The notes under the pieces: model-generated
Told to the model about the DNA's origin: nothing
What the model saw: the letters and a program-made list of their open reading frames with translations, nothing else
The model's database searches: none
Translations under genes and position numbers: made by a program
Source: JBBQZL01 sp038207745
GTDB lineage: Bacteria; Actinomycetota; Thermoleophilia; Solirubrobacterales; 70-9
NCBI GenBank assembly: GCA_038207745.1
Contig: JBBQZL010000069.1
Location: 1-12,059, forward strand
DNA length: 12,059 nt
Reading direction: 5' to 3'
Shown here: in pieces, positions 1 to 7,433 of the stretch
How the letters are laid out: each line of letters opens with the position of its first letter
Position numbering within the stretch: the first letter of the stretch is position 1

Positions 1-560
1 ATCGTCATCTCGTGCCTGAGGTGGTCAAAGGAGAGCATCACGTCGGTGACCATCAGGGCGAGGTCCGGCAGCCCGAGCGGGTCAGGATTGGGCTCCCCAA
101 GAGGCTCGACGGTCCGCACCAGGTCGTAGCCGAACATCCCAACCGCCCCACCCGCGAATGGCGGCAGGCCGTCGACCTCGGCGAGGCGAAACCTCGCGAG
201 ATATTCCGAGACCGCGCGATACGGATCCGGCGCATCGGCGATCGCGGTCGCCGGTCCGCCCATTGCGGCTGCCTCCCCCGACCACTCCGAGAGCGCTCCG
301 TCGGACCAGCGGAGCATTGCCCGCGGCTTGACTCCGAGGAATGAGTAGCGCCCCACCTGGCCCTGCTCGGCGGATTCGAGCAGGAATGAGGGGGACCTGC
401 GTCCGCTGCCCGCGCTCAATTTCAGGAAGGCCGAGACGGGTGTCTCGCAGTCATCGACCAGCTTCAGGCAGATCGGGACGACATTCGCCGAGATCGCCAG
501 TTCGCGGGCCTCCTCGAGCGTCGGCGTGAAGCGAAGGCCCGGTTCAGCTTCGGCGGCCAT
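1..560 (-). CDS. trpE: Anthranilate synthase component I, N-terminal part (cut by window edge)
   Basis: The first 186 codons of TrpE, which with the glutamine amidotransferase TrpG converts chorismate to anthranilate, the first committed step of tryptophan synthesis in the cytoplasm. The frame is open from ATG 560 to the left edge. Visible are the LLES element (residues 60-63), known in this family as part of the tryptophan feedback-inhibition site, then GRYSFLG (70-76) and PPFAGGAVGMFGYD (133-146), all typical of the TrpE N-terminal domain. The chorismate-binding catalytic domain lies off the window; complete family members are about 500 residues. The start is supported by a GGAAG ribosome-binding site (567-571) six bases before the ATG. 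The gene overlaps the end of hisIE by 17 bases, so translation is probably coupled. A related chorismate enzyme (PabB) is possible, but the LLES element favours TrpE. Confidence 0.9.
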   Translation of the reverse strand, partial: MAAEAEPGLRFTPTLEEARELAISANVVPICLKLVDDCETPVSAFLKLSAGSGRRSPSFLLESAEQGQVGRYSFLGVKPRAMLRWSDGALSEWSGEAAAMGGPATAIADAPDPYRAVSEYLARFRLAEVDGLPPFAGGAVGMFGYDLVRTVEPLGEPNPDPLGLPDLALMVTDVMLSFDHLRHEMT

Positions 561-1158
561 TGAGCACTTCCAGGACTGTCGCCTGCAGGATACCGCGGGA
601 TGCGAGCAGGACCATCAGGTGGTAGATCAGATCGGCCGCCTCTTCGGCAACCCTTTCGTCCGTCTCCTCGCGAACGGCCCGGACCACCTCCTCGGCCTCC
701 TCCTCGACCTTTGCGCCGGCGAGACCCGGATCGTCGAGAAGCTCGACCGTGTAGCTACCCTGAGGCCGGTTTTCGGCGCGACCCTGCAGGGTGCGTTCGA
801 GGGCCGGCAGGGACTCGTGGGCAACGAGACCGGTGGTCTGGTCACCGCTGATCGAGCGGTGAAAGCAGGTCCGCTCTCCGGTGTGGCAGGCAGGCCCGGC
901 GGGATCGACGATGACCAGGATCGCGTCCCCATCACAATCCAGGCGAAGCTCAACGACCCGCTGCGTATTGCCCGACGTGGCGCCCTTGTGCCAGATCTCC
1001 GAGCGGGACCGGCTGAAGTAGTGAACCTCGCCACTCTCGATCGTCAGGCGCAGCGATTCCTCGCTCATGTAGGCGAGGGTGAGGACCTCGCCCGTCGCCG
1101 CATCCTGTGCGATGCACGGTGCCAGGCCGCGATCATCGAATTCAACCTGATCTAACAT
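544..1158 (-). CDS. hisIE: Bifunctional phosphoribosyl-AMP cyclohydrolase / phosphoribosyl-ATP pyrophosphatase
   Basis: A 204-residue fused HisI-HisE protein catalysing steps 2 and 3 of histidine biosynthesis: HisE removes pyrophosphate from PR-ATP and HisI opens the purine ring of PR-AMP. The HisI part (about 1-110) shows WHKGATSGN (56-64), the DCDGD metal-binding loop (D74, D76 and D78 for Mg; C75 with C91 and C98 for Zn, by family analogy), and CH..GERTCFHR. The HisE part (about 115-204) is the usual acidic four-helix region, with VEEEAEEVV (151-159) and AEEAADLIYHLMVLL (171-185). Length matches enterobacterial-type HisIE. The ATG at 1158 follows the aldo/keto reductase stop by 17 bases with no strong ribosome-binding site. 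The gene ends inside the trpE start. No other his gene is in the window. Confidence 0.95.
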   Translation of the reverse strand: MLDQVEFDDRGLAPCIAQDAATGEVLTLAYMSEESLRLTIESGEVHYFSRSRSEIWHKGATSGNTQRVVELRLDCDGDAILVIVDPAGPACHTGERTCFHRSISGDQTTGLVAHESLPALERTLQGRAENRPQGSYTVELLDDPGLAGAKVEEEAEEVVRAVREETDERVAEEAADLIYHLMVLLASRGILQATVLEVLNGRRS

Positions 1159-1175
1159 CCGCTTGAGTCTAAGGA

Positions 1176-2123
1176 TCAGGGAGTCGGTTGAGGCGCGACC
1201 GCGCCGTCAATTGCCTCGAGGACGTCGGCGCTCAGCGTGATGCCAGATGCCGAGACGTTCGCATAGACCTGCTCGGGACGGCTTGCGCCGGTGATTGTCG
1301 AGGCGACGTTCTCCTTGCGCAGCACCCAGGCCAGCGCCATCTGGGACATGGTCAGACCGGCCTCCTCGGCGATCGGGACGAGACGCTGGACCGACCCGAG
1401 GATCTCGTCGCTCATGAAGCCCTGAATGAACCCGCCCATCTCGTCGCTGGCTGCGCGCGAGTCCGCGGGGGGTTCGGCGCCCGGCCTGTACTTCCCGGTC
1501 AGAACTCCCTGCGCCAGCGGCGACCAGACGATCTGCGAGATCCCGTTTGCCTCGCTGAGCGGGATCACCTTCTTCTCAGGTCTGCGCCAGAGAATCGAGT
1601 ACTGGGGCTGCGAGGAGATGAACTTCTCGACCCCCGGCAGGTCGAGGGCCGCCTGGATCTGATCCGGAGACCACTCGCTGAACCCGATATAGCGGGCCTT
1701 TCCCGATCGCACGACCTCTGAGAGCGCCTGCATCGTCTCCTCGAGCGGAGTGTCCTCGTCGTATCGGTGGCACTGGTAGAGATCGACGTGGTCGGTCTGG
1801 AGGCGTCCAAGCGAGGCATCGATCTGCTTGTGGATCTGCTCGGCACCGAGGCCCTTGTCGGTGTCCGACATCGGGAAGTAGACCTTGGTCGCGAGAACGT
1901 AGGAGTCGCGGGGGTAGCCGGAGAGGATCTCGCCCCAGGCGGTCTCGGACGCGCCCCTCCCATAGACATTCGCGGTGTCGAAGAAGTTGATCCCGGCGTC
2001 AAAGGCCGCACGCGTGCATGCCTCGGTCTGATCCCGCTCCACCCCGCCCGAGTAGGTCAGCCAGGAACCGAGGGAGATCTCGGAGACCTCGAGGTCGCCA
2101 TCACCGATCCTCCTCAATCTCAT
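1176..2123 (-). CDS. Aldo/keto reductase (YghZ / Kv-beta-like subgroup)
   Basis: A 315-residue NADPH-dependent oxidoreductase of the aldo/keto reductase superfamily with a TIM-barrel fold, expected in the cytoplasm. The catalytic tetrad is complete: D49 (in FFDTANVYG), Y54, K80 (ATKVYF) and H119 (YQCHRY). SPLAQGVLTGKY (201-212) and TITGASRPEQV (276-286) match the cofactor-binding loops of the subgroup containing E. coli YghZ and potassium-channel beta subunits. The physiological substrate cannot be read from the sequence; reduction of small aldehydes such as glyceraldehyde 3-phosphate or methylglyoxal is known for relatives. The ATG overlaps the stop of the upstream GGDEF/EAL gene in an ATGA junction, and the N terminus MRLRRIG aligns well with the family, so this start is secure although no ribosome-binding site precedes it. 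An AGGAGG inside codons 4-5 is only part of the coding sequence. Confidence 0.93.
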   Translation of the reverse strand: MRLRRIGDGDLEVSEISLGSWLTYSGGVERDQTEACTRAAFDAGINFFDTANVYGRGASETAWGEILSGYPRDSYVLATKVYFPMSDTDKGLGAEQIHKQIDASLGRLQTDHVDLYQCHRYDEDTPLEETMQALSEVVRSGKARYIGFSEWSPDQIQAALDLPGVEKFISSQPQYSILWRRPEKKVIPLSEANGISQIVWSPLAQGVLTGKYRPGAEPPADSRAASDEMGGFIQGFMSDEILGSVQRLVPIAEEAGLTMSQMALAWVLRKENVASTITGASRPEQVYANVSASGITLSADVLEAIDGAVAPQPTP

Positions 2124-4768
2124 ACACGAAGTCTACGGAGCGCTGATTGCGGCGAAGCAACCACCCCGAGCATCAGAATCTCGCCGATCTCCTCGGCGGG
2201 TGAGGGACCTCCCAGGTAGTGGCCCTGGGCGGCTCGGCATCCGAGCTCCTGCAGGGCCTTGACCTGTCCCGCGGTTTCGACTCCTTCGGCGATCGCAGTC
2301 AGGTCAAGTGCATTTGCGAGGTCGACGATCACGTTGACGATGGCGTGACGCGCGTCGTCGACTCCCAGTCCGGCAACGAACGTCCTGTCGATCTTGAGTC
2401 TGTCGACCCCCGGCAGTCCGCGCACGAGCTCCAGCGTTGAGGTGCCGAATCCAAACTCATCGATTGCAAATGAGACCCCGAGTTCGCCGAGCTTGCGGAT
2501 CCCTTCGATCGCTGTTTCAGGGTCGCCGCCGACTGCGGATTCGGTGACCTCGATACACAGTGAGGCGGCTGGAAGATGCGACCTCTCAAGCTCCTCCCTG
2601 ATCAACGCAGCGAGCTGATTTCCCATCAGCTGGCGCGCAGAGACGTTGACCGTGAGCGAGAGGTCGTGCGCCCCGGCATCGCGCCAGAGCATTGTCTGGC
2701 AGATCGCATCCCGGATCACCAGGTCGCCAACCTGGATGACCAGGTCACTCTCCTCGGCGATCGGCATGAACTCGACGGCACGCAACAGTCCGCGGTCGGG
2801 GTGATTCCAGCGTGCAAAGGCCTCGACGCCGATCGCGGCTTCGGTGTCGAGATCAACCTGGAGCTGGTAGTGGACCTCGACCTCACCCGCCTTCAGGCCG
2901 GCTCTCAGCTCTGACTCGAGCTGAATTCGCGACCGGGCCTGCTGCCGCATCTCGTTGACAAAGAAGAAGTGCCCCGAGCGCCCCCGATCCTTTGCCTCAT
3001 ACATCGCCGTGTCCGCGTCGGTCAGGAGCGATGTCGGCTTGGCGTCGCCATTGTCGGTGATGACGATCCCGATGCTTGCGCTCATTCCGAGTTCCCGCCC
3101 CTCGACCTGAATCGGGTCCGAGAGCACATCGGCAATCCGGCTGGAGAGCTCCGCCGCGGAGGCCTCGGTCATACCCTCGCAGAGAATCGCGAACTCGTCA
3201 CCACCCATCCTGGCGACGGTGTCGCTGGGTCTGACGACGCTGCGCAGCCTGGCGGCAACCTCGAGCAGGACCCGATCGCCCGCGTCGTGCCCGAAGGTGT
3301 CGTTGATCCTCTTGAAGCGATCGAGGTCCATGAACAGGACCGCGATCGTCTCGCCCGAGCGGCGCAACCGCGCGAGTGCCACAACCATCCGGTCGGCGAG
3401 GAGACCACGGTTCGGCAGGTCGGTCAGGGGGTCGTGGGCTGCCTGATGGGCAAGCGCATTCTCGGTCCTGCGCCGCTCCGAGACATCCTGGATCTGGACG
3501 ATCACGTAGAGAGCGGCCCCATTGGCGTCGCGGATCAGCGAGGCCCCGGACTGGGTCCAGATCGTCCTCCCGTCGCTGTGAATGAACCTATCCTGCGATT
3601 TCTTGTATTCGGCTCCGGCTTCGGCGGCCAGCACCTCGCCGGCCGTCCGCTTGTAGCTGGACCGATCACCGGGATGGACGTGGTCAATCACGAAGGTCCC
3701 GGTCAGTTCATCGATCCGATGGCCCGACAGTTCGGCGAGCGCGCGATTGACCCGGAACATCTCGCCTTCCAGGGATACGAGGGCCATCCCGATCGGTGCA
3801 TCGTCAAATGCCCGGCGGAAGAGCTGCTCGGCCTCCGCGAGACTCCTCGCCGCCGTCTGGCGCTCGGTGATGTCGCGGGCGAAGGCGCTGAATCGAACAC
3901 CCTCCGACGTCACGATCCTCGTAAGGCTCACCTCCATCGGGAAGGTCGTACCGTCCCGTCGGAGCCCGATCCGGATCAAACCGGATGCGAGTTGCGGCCC
4001 AATGTCCCTGCGGACGTAGATCGGCATCCACCGCCGATACGCCTCGCGATCCACCTCGGGAATGATCCGATCGATAAAGGGCTGTCCGATGATCTCGTCC
4101 CGGGACCAACCGAAATCCCTTTCCGCCTGGGGATTCCACTCGACGATCAGTCCGCCGTGGTCAACGGCGAATACAGAGTCATCGGCCGCCGAGAGAATCT
4201 GGCGCCACTCGAGCGCACGACTTCGATACACCTCGATCAATCGCTGGACGATTATCGCCAGGCCGGCCCCGACCATCAGCTTCGCGCCGCTGGTCGCGTA
4301 GTCGGATGTCGGGTACTCGGGTCCTCCCACCAGGGCGATCGGGGACATCAGCAGGACTCCGAACAGCAGGAGGGCCGCGAGCAGCTGCCTCAGTGTCCCG
4401 TAGATGCAAAACCAGGCGATCGGCACCGCGAAGAAGACCGTGAAATGTGACTCGCTGCCCCCGGTGTCGTTGCGGATCAGGGCGATCAGAATCATCCCGA
4501 GCATCCCCGGCAGCACCTGCATCCAGGCCGGCAGCCGAGCCCACGGCGTGATCAGAACCGAGGCGCCAAGCAGCGGGATGCCGACGCCGACCACAACCAT
4601 CTCCCAATCGGAAGATGGAAGACCGAAGGTGTCGAAGAGTGCAAAGACGTAGGCGACGACGGCGCCCACAAGGAACGGCAGAACCCTCCGGACTACTCCG
4701 CGGCCCTGAAGTGGCCGTCTCTCGGGGCCGAGATCATTCGATTCCCAGTCGATCAAGAAGGGCTCCAT
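2120..4768 (-). CDS. Membrane-anchored PAS-PAS-GGDEF-EAL cyclic-di-GMP signalling protein
   Basis: An 882-residue sensor. About six hydrophobic helices (30-50, 56-73, 80-99, 108-125, 127-147, 162-178) form an N-terminal membrane domain. Two PAS domains follow (about 187-303 and 313-432), ending in ARDITERQ and IQDVSERR, then a GGDEF domain (about 440-605) and an EAL domain (about 613-865). The cyclase site MGGDEF (521-526) is canonical and the RPSD product-inhibition site (513-516) is intact, so cyclic-di-GMP synthesis is likely. In the EAL domain the signature is EAF (649-651) rather than EAL, and the metal-binding DD is DE (770-771). N708, E740, K792, D794, E828 and Q848 are kept, so phosphodiesterase activity is uncertain. 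The signal sensed is unknown. ATG 4768 overlaps the end of era by 35 bases; a TTG at 4756, six bases after a GGAG, is an alternative start. Confidence 0.93.
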   Translation of the reverse strand: MEPFLIDWESNDLGPERRPLQGRGVVRRVLPFLVGAVVAYVFALFDTFGLPSSDWEMVVVGVGIPLLGASVLITPWARLPAWMQVLPGMLGMILIALIRNDTGGSESHFTVFFAVPIAWFCIYGTLRQLLAALLLFGVLLMSPIALVGGPEYPTSDYATSGAKLMVGAGLAIIVQRLIEVYRSRALEWRQILSAADDSVFAVDHGGLIVEWNPQAERDFGWSRDEIIGQPFIDRIIPEVDREAYRRWMPIYVRRDIGPQLASGLIRIGLRRDGTTFPMEVSLTRIVTSEGVRFSAFARDITERQTAARSLAEAEQLFRRAFDDAPIGMALVSLEGEMFRVNRALAELSGHRIDELTGTFVIDHVHPGDRSSYKRTAGEVLAAEAGAEYKKSQDRFIHSDGRTIWTQSGASLIRDANGAALYVIVQIQDVSERRRTENALAHQAAHDPLTDLPNRGLLADRMVVALARLRRSGETIAVLFMDLDRFKRINDTFGHDAGDRVLLEVAARLRSVVRPSDTVARMGGDEFAILCEGMTEASAAELSSRIADVLSDPIQVEGRELGMSASIGIVITDNGDAKPTSLLTDADTAMYEAKDRGRSGHFFFVNEMRQQARSRIQLESELRAGLKAGEVEVHYQLQVDLDTEAAIGVEAFARWNHPDRGLLRAVEFMPIAEESDLVIQVGDLVIRDAICQTMLWRDAGAHDLSLTVNVSARQLMGNQLAALIREELERSHLPAASLCIEVTESAVGGDPETAIEGIRKLGELGVSFAIDEFGFGTSTLELVRGLPGVDRLKIDRTFVAGLGVDDARHAIVNVIVDLANALDLTAIAEGVETAGQVKALQELGCRAAQGHYLGGPSPAEEIGEILMLGVVASPQSALRRLRV

Positions 4769-6029
4769 CTCGGCGCCAGTGGCGCCTCACTTTCACCTGG
4801 AGGTCCAGATGGACCTTTGTACCAAGCTCTTCCTCGAGCCGGCGTCGCGCGCCGGTCCCGATCTCCTGGATCTTGATCCCGCCACGCCCGATCAGAATCC
4901 CCTTCTGGGACTCCGTTTCCGGCCAGATCTCCGCCCGGATCGTGGTCAATCCATCCTCGCGCTGCTCGACCTCGGTCACCGAGACCTCGACCGAGTGCGG
5001 AACCTCGTCGCGGGTACGGTTGAGAACCTGCTCGCGGATCAATTCAGCCAGCAGGACATTGCTCGGCTGGTCGGTCCGGTCCTCGGGTGGATACATGTAG
5101 TGGCCCTCAGGCATCAACCCGGCCAGGCGCTGGACAAGCTCCTCGAGGCCGTCGCCGGTCTTGGCGCTGACCGGGAAGACCTCGGTCACGCCCTGCAGGG
5201 CGGCGGCATCGGTGAGTACGCGCGCCGCGGCACCGCGTTTGATCCGATCCATCTTGTTTACGACGCAGATCACCGGCACCTGGGCATTTGCCCCGAGAAG
5301 CGCCTTGCTGATGAACCGGTCTCCCGGCCCGACCCCCTCTTCGCCGTTGATCACGAGCAGCGCCACATCGGCACCGGCGAGCTCCTGCTCGACCCTTTTT
5401 TGCATCCGCTTGGTCAGCACGTCGCGTGGACGCTGGACGCCCGGAAGATCGATCAGTACGAGCTGCCAGCCGGCTTCGCTGTCGGTGGCCACGCCACGGG
5501 CAGCACGGCGGGTGGTCTGCGGCCGATCCGAGACGATCGCCACCCTGGCGCCGACCATCGCATTGACCAGGGTCGATTTGCCCACGTTGGGCCGCCCCGC
5601 AAGACCGACAAATCCAGCCCGGGTCACGAGCTCGGGTGCCGGGCCGGAGTCGTCTCCGCCCGGCAGGCCGATGTCCCGGAGAATCCCTTCCTGAAGAGCA
5701 AGCATCTCCCCGTTGTCGGACTGATGATCAAATCCACAAAGATGAAGCGTCCCGTGCACGGCTGCCTCGGTCACATCCGTGCAATGTTCCGGGCAGATTG
5801 CGACGTCGCCCAGCTCGCGCGGGCCGGCCACGGGATCGATCCCGTCAACCGGGAAGGCGAGAACATCGGTGGGGCGATCAATTCCGCGCTGCAAGCGGTT
5901 CAGCTCGTGAATCCGGACCTCGTCAACCAGTACAACCGCGATGTGGCCGTCCTCGACGCCGACGGTCCGCAGGGTTGCGGCAACCGCCTCCGTGAGTGAT
6001 TCCGGCACATCGGACAGGTCAGGGCTCAA
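4734..6029 (-). CDS. era: Fusion of endoribonuclease YbeY and GTPase Era
   Basis: One uninterrupted 431-residue frame with two enzymes of 16S rRNA maturation. Residues about 1-122 are YbeY: RPTDVLAFP (52-60) and the metal-binding H3xH5xH motif, H92-H96-H102 in HGTLHLCGFDH. Residues about 136-431 are Era: P-loop GRPNVGKST (145-153), switch TTRR (172-175), G3 as DLPG (194-197, usually DTPG), G4 NKMD (259-262 region), G5 SAKTG (288-292), and a C-terminal KH domain with IGRGG (380-384) that in Era binds the 3' end of 16S rRNA. The linker (about 123-135) is short, rich in Gly, Asp and Pro, and contains no stop. The start is TTG 6029, overlapping the phoH stop (TTGA); GGGGAGG (6033-6039) lies only three bases before it, and a GTG at codon 8 is an alternative. 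A GTG within the linker could in principle start Era alone, but has no ribosome-binding site. Confidence 0.93.
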   Translation of the reverse strand: MSPDLSDVPESLTEAVAATLRTVGVEDGHIAVVLVDEVRIHELNRLQRGIDRPTDVLAFPVDGIDPVAGPRELGDVAICPEHCTDVTEAAVHGTLHLCGFDHQSDNGEMLALQEGILRDIGLPGGDDSGPAPELVTRAGFVGLAGRPNVGKSTLVNAMVGARVAIVSDRPQTTRRAARGVATDSEAGWQLVLIDLPGVQRPRDVLTKRMQKRVEQELAGADVALLVINGEEGVGPGDRFISKALLGANAQVPVICVVNKMDRIKRGAAARVLTDAAALQGVTEVFPVSAKTGDGLEELVQRLAGLMPEGHYMYPPEDRTDQPSNVLLAELIREQVLNRTRDEVPHSVEVSVTEVEQREDGLTTIRAEIWPETESQKGILIGRGGIKIQEIGTGARRRLEEELGTKVHLDLQVKVRRHWRRDGALLDRLGIE

Positions 6030-6988
6030 GAGCCTCCCCGGGCCTGTTCGCGCTCGGCGTGGTCTCCGTAGGCGGCAACGATCTGCTGGACGAGCTTGTG
6101 CCGGACCACATCTTCGCCGCTGAAGTTGATGAAGTTGATGTCCTTGACCTGGTCGAGAATCTCCCGGACAACGACGAGCCCGGAGCGTTGATCTCGCGGC
6201 AGGTCGACCTGGGTTACGTCACCAGTCACGACCATCCTCGAGTTGAAGCCGAGCCGGGTCAAGAACATCTTCATCTGCTCCGGGCTGGTGTTCTGGGCCT
6301 CATCGAGAATCACAAATGAGTCGTTGAGCGTGCGACCGCGCATGAAGGCAAGAGGGGCGACCTCGATCACGCCGCGTTCGAAGTAACCATTCACGCGGTC
6401 CGGGTCGAGCATGTCAAAAAGTGCATCGAACAGCGGTCGGAGGTATGGATCGACCTTTGCCTGGATATCGCCGGGGAGGAAACCAAGCCTCTCTCCGGCC
6501 TCGACGGCCGGCCTGGTCAGGATTATCCGGCTGACACGCTTTTCGGCGAGCGCGGCCGCGGCCATTGCAACCGCAAGAAAGGTCTTCCCGGTTCCGGCGG
6601 GGCCGATCCCGAAGGTGATCGTGTGGTCGCGGACGGAGTCGACATATCGCTTCTGGTTGACGGTCTTCGGCGCGACCCGGGTGTTGCGATGGCTCCAAAC
6701 GACGTCATCGAGGATCTCCGCCGGATTGCGCTCGACCGCCAGCGCGCCGGTGACGGTCTCAACCGTCGAAGGCGAGATCTCGTTGCCCTTCTCGACAACT
6801 CCGATCAGCTCATCGATCGCATGGGCGGCAGCCTCGACCTCGGACTCGGAGCCGTTGACGGTCAGCACGTTGCCCCGCATGTGAAGATCGCAGCCGAGGT
6901 GCTCCCGCATTGCGCCGAAGACGGCATCCTCGGTGCCCGCAAGCTCCACGGCAACCGCGTTGTCGAGGGTGATCTGCCTACGCGCCAA
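6026..6988 (-). CDS. phoH: PhoH-family ATPase (PhoH-like, YbeZ type)
   Basis: A 320-residue cytoplasmic P-loop ATPase of the PhoH/YbeZ family, whose members work with YbeY in RNA metabolism. Numbered from TTG 6988: an N-terminal KH-like region (about 5-70), Walker A GPAGTGKT (129-136), the family motif LTRPAVEAGERLGFLPGD (157-174), Walker B FVILDEAQN (225-233) and TGDVTQVDLP (255-264). The frame extends up to a GTG at 7030, with ATG 7024 and GTG 7015 in between, but these overlap the upstream yqeY gene by 38-53 bases. I prefer TTG 6988 because a GGAAG (6993-6997) precedes it by four bases and the overlap drops to 11; this choice is moderately certain. The stop overlaps the ybeY-era start, so PhoH, YbeY and Era are made together. 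Confidence 0.9.
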   Translation of the reverse strand: MARRQITLDNAVAVELAGTEDAVFGAMREHLGCDLHMRGNVLTVNGSESEVEAAAHAIDELIGVVEKGNEISPSTVETVTGALAVERNPAEILDDVVWSHRNTRVAPKTVNQKRYVDSVRDHTITFGIGPAGTGKTFLAVAMAAAALAEKRVSRIILTRPAVEAGERLGFLPGDIQAKVDPYLRPLFDALFDMLDPDRVNGYFERGVIEVAPLAFMRGRTLNDSFVILDEAQNTSPEQMKMFLTRLGFNSRMVVTGDVTQVDLPRDQRSGLVVVREILDQVKDINFINFSGEDVVRHKLVQQIVAAYGDHAEREQARGGS

Positions 6989-7415
6989 GGCGCTTCCGCA
7001 CCGCTGCGCCGACACGCTTGCCATCGGCACGACCGCCGACCCTGGGCATCAGGATCGACATAACCTGGCCCATCTCGCGAGCCTCTGTTGCACCGGTCTC
7101 GGTGACCGCCTCGTCGACCATCCGGGCGAGATCCTCATCGCCGAGCTGGGTCGGGAGGTAATCCTCGATCAAGACTGCTTCGGCCTCCTCGCCTGCCGCC
7201 TGCTCGGCCCGGCCGCCGTCCCTGTACGCGACCGCTGCCTCGATCCGCTTCTTGCGTTCGCGCTGCAGCACGGCAATCTCATCGTCCTTGCCCTGTTTTG
7301 CGTCCTTCTGGAGGGCGTCGAGCACCATCCGGAGGGCCTGGGCGCGGGTGCGGTCTCCGGCTTTGAGCGCGGTCCGCGCATCTGCACTCACTGTCTGAGC
7401 GATTGTCTCGGCCAT
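6978..7415 (-). CDS. GatB/YqeY family protein
   Basis: A 145-residue all-helical protein of the YqeY family, related to the tail of the GatB subunit of the tRNA-dependent amidotransferase. The usual family length is about 147-150. Recognisable parts are LRMVLDAL (28-35), the charged central helix, EDYLPTQLGDEDLARMVDEAV (about 84-104), MGQVMSILMPRVGGRADGKRV (about 115-135) and the terminal AAVRKRL. The exact role is unsettled; a link to tRNA or translation is inferred from its GatB relatives and from its habitual position near ribosome-assembly genes (rpsU-yqeY-phoH in Firmicutes). No rpsU is present here. It starts with ATG 18 bases after murI, without a clear ribosome-binding site, and its end overlaps the start of phoH. 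Confidence 0.88.
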   Translation of the reverse strand: MAETIAQTVSADARTALKAGDRTRAQALRMVLDALQKDAKQGKDDEIAVLQRERKKRIEAAVAYRDGGRAEQAAGEEAEAVLIEDYLPTQLGDEDLARMVDEAVTETGATEAREMGQVMSILMPRVGGRADGKRVGAAVRKRLGA

Positions 7416-7433
7416 CAGCTAAGGGTATCGCTG

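Noticed and set aside
2105..2112. AGGAGG on the minus strand near the aldo/keto reductase start
   Set aside because: Lies inside codons 4-5 of the gene; the nearby GTG and ATG are out of frame and lead to no supported protein.
2969..4450. 493-codon open frame on the plus strand
   Set aside because: Lies wholly antisense to the PAS-GGDEF-EAL gene; arises from GC-rich codon bias and shows no domain pattern.
4779..5999. 406-codon open frame on the plus strand
   Set aside because: Antisense to ybeY-era and without any motif.
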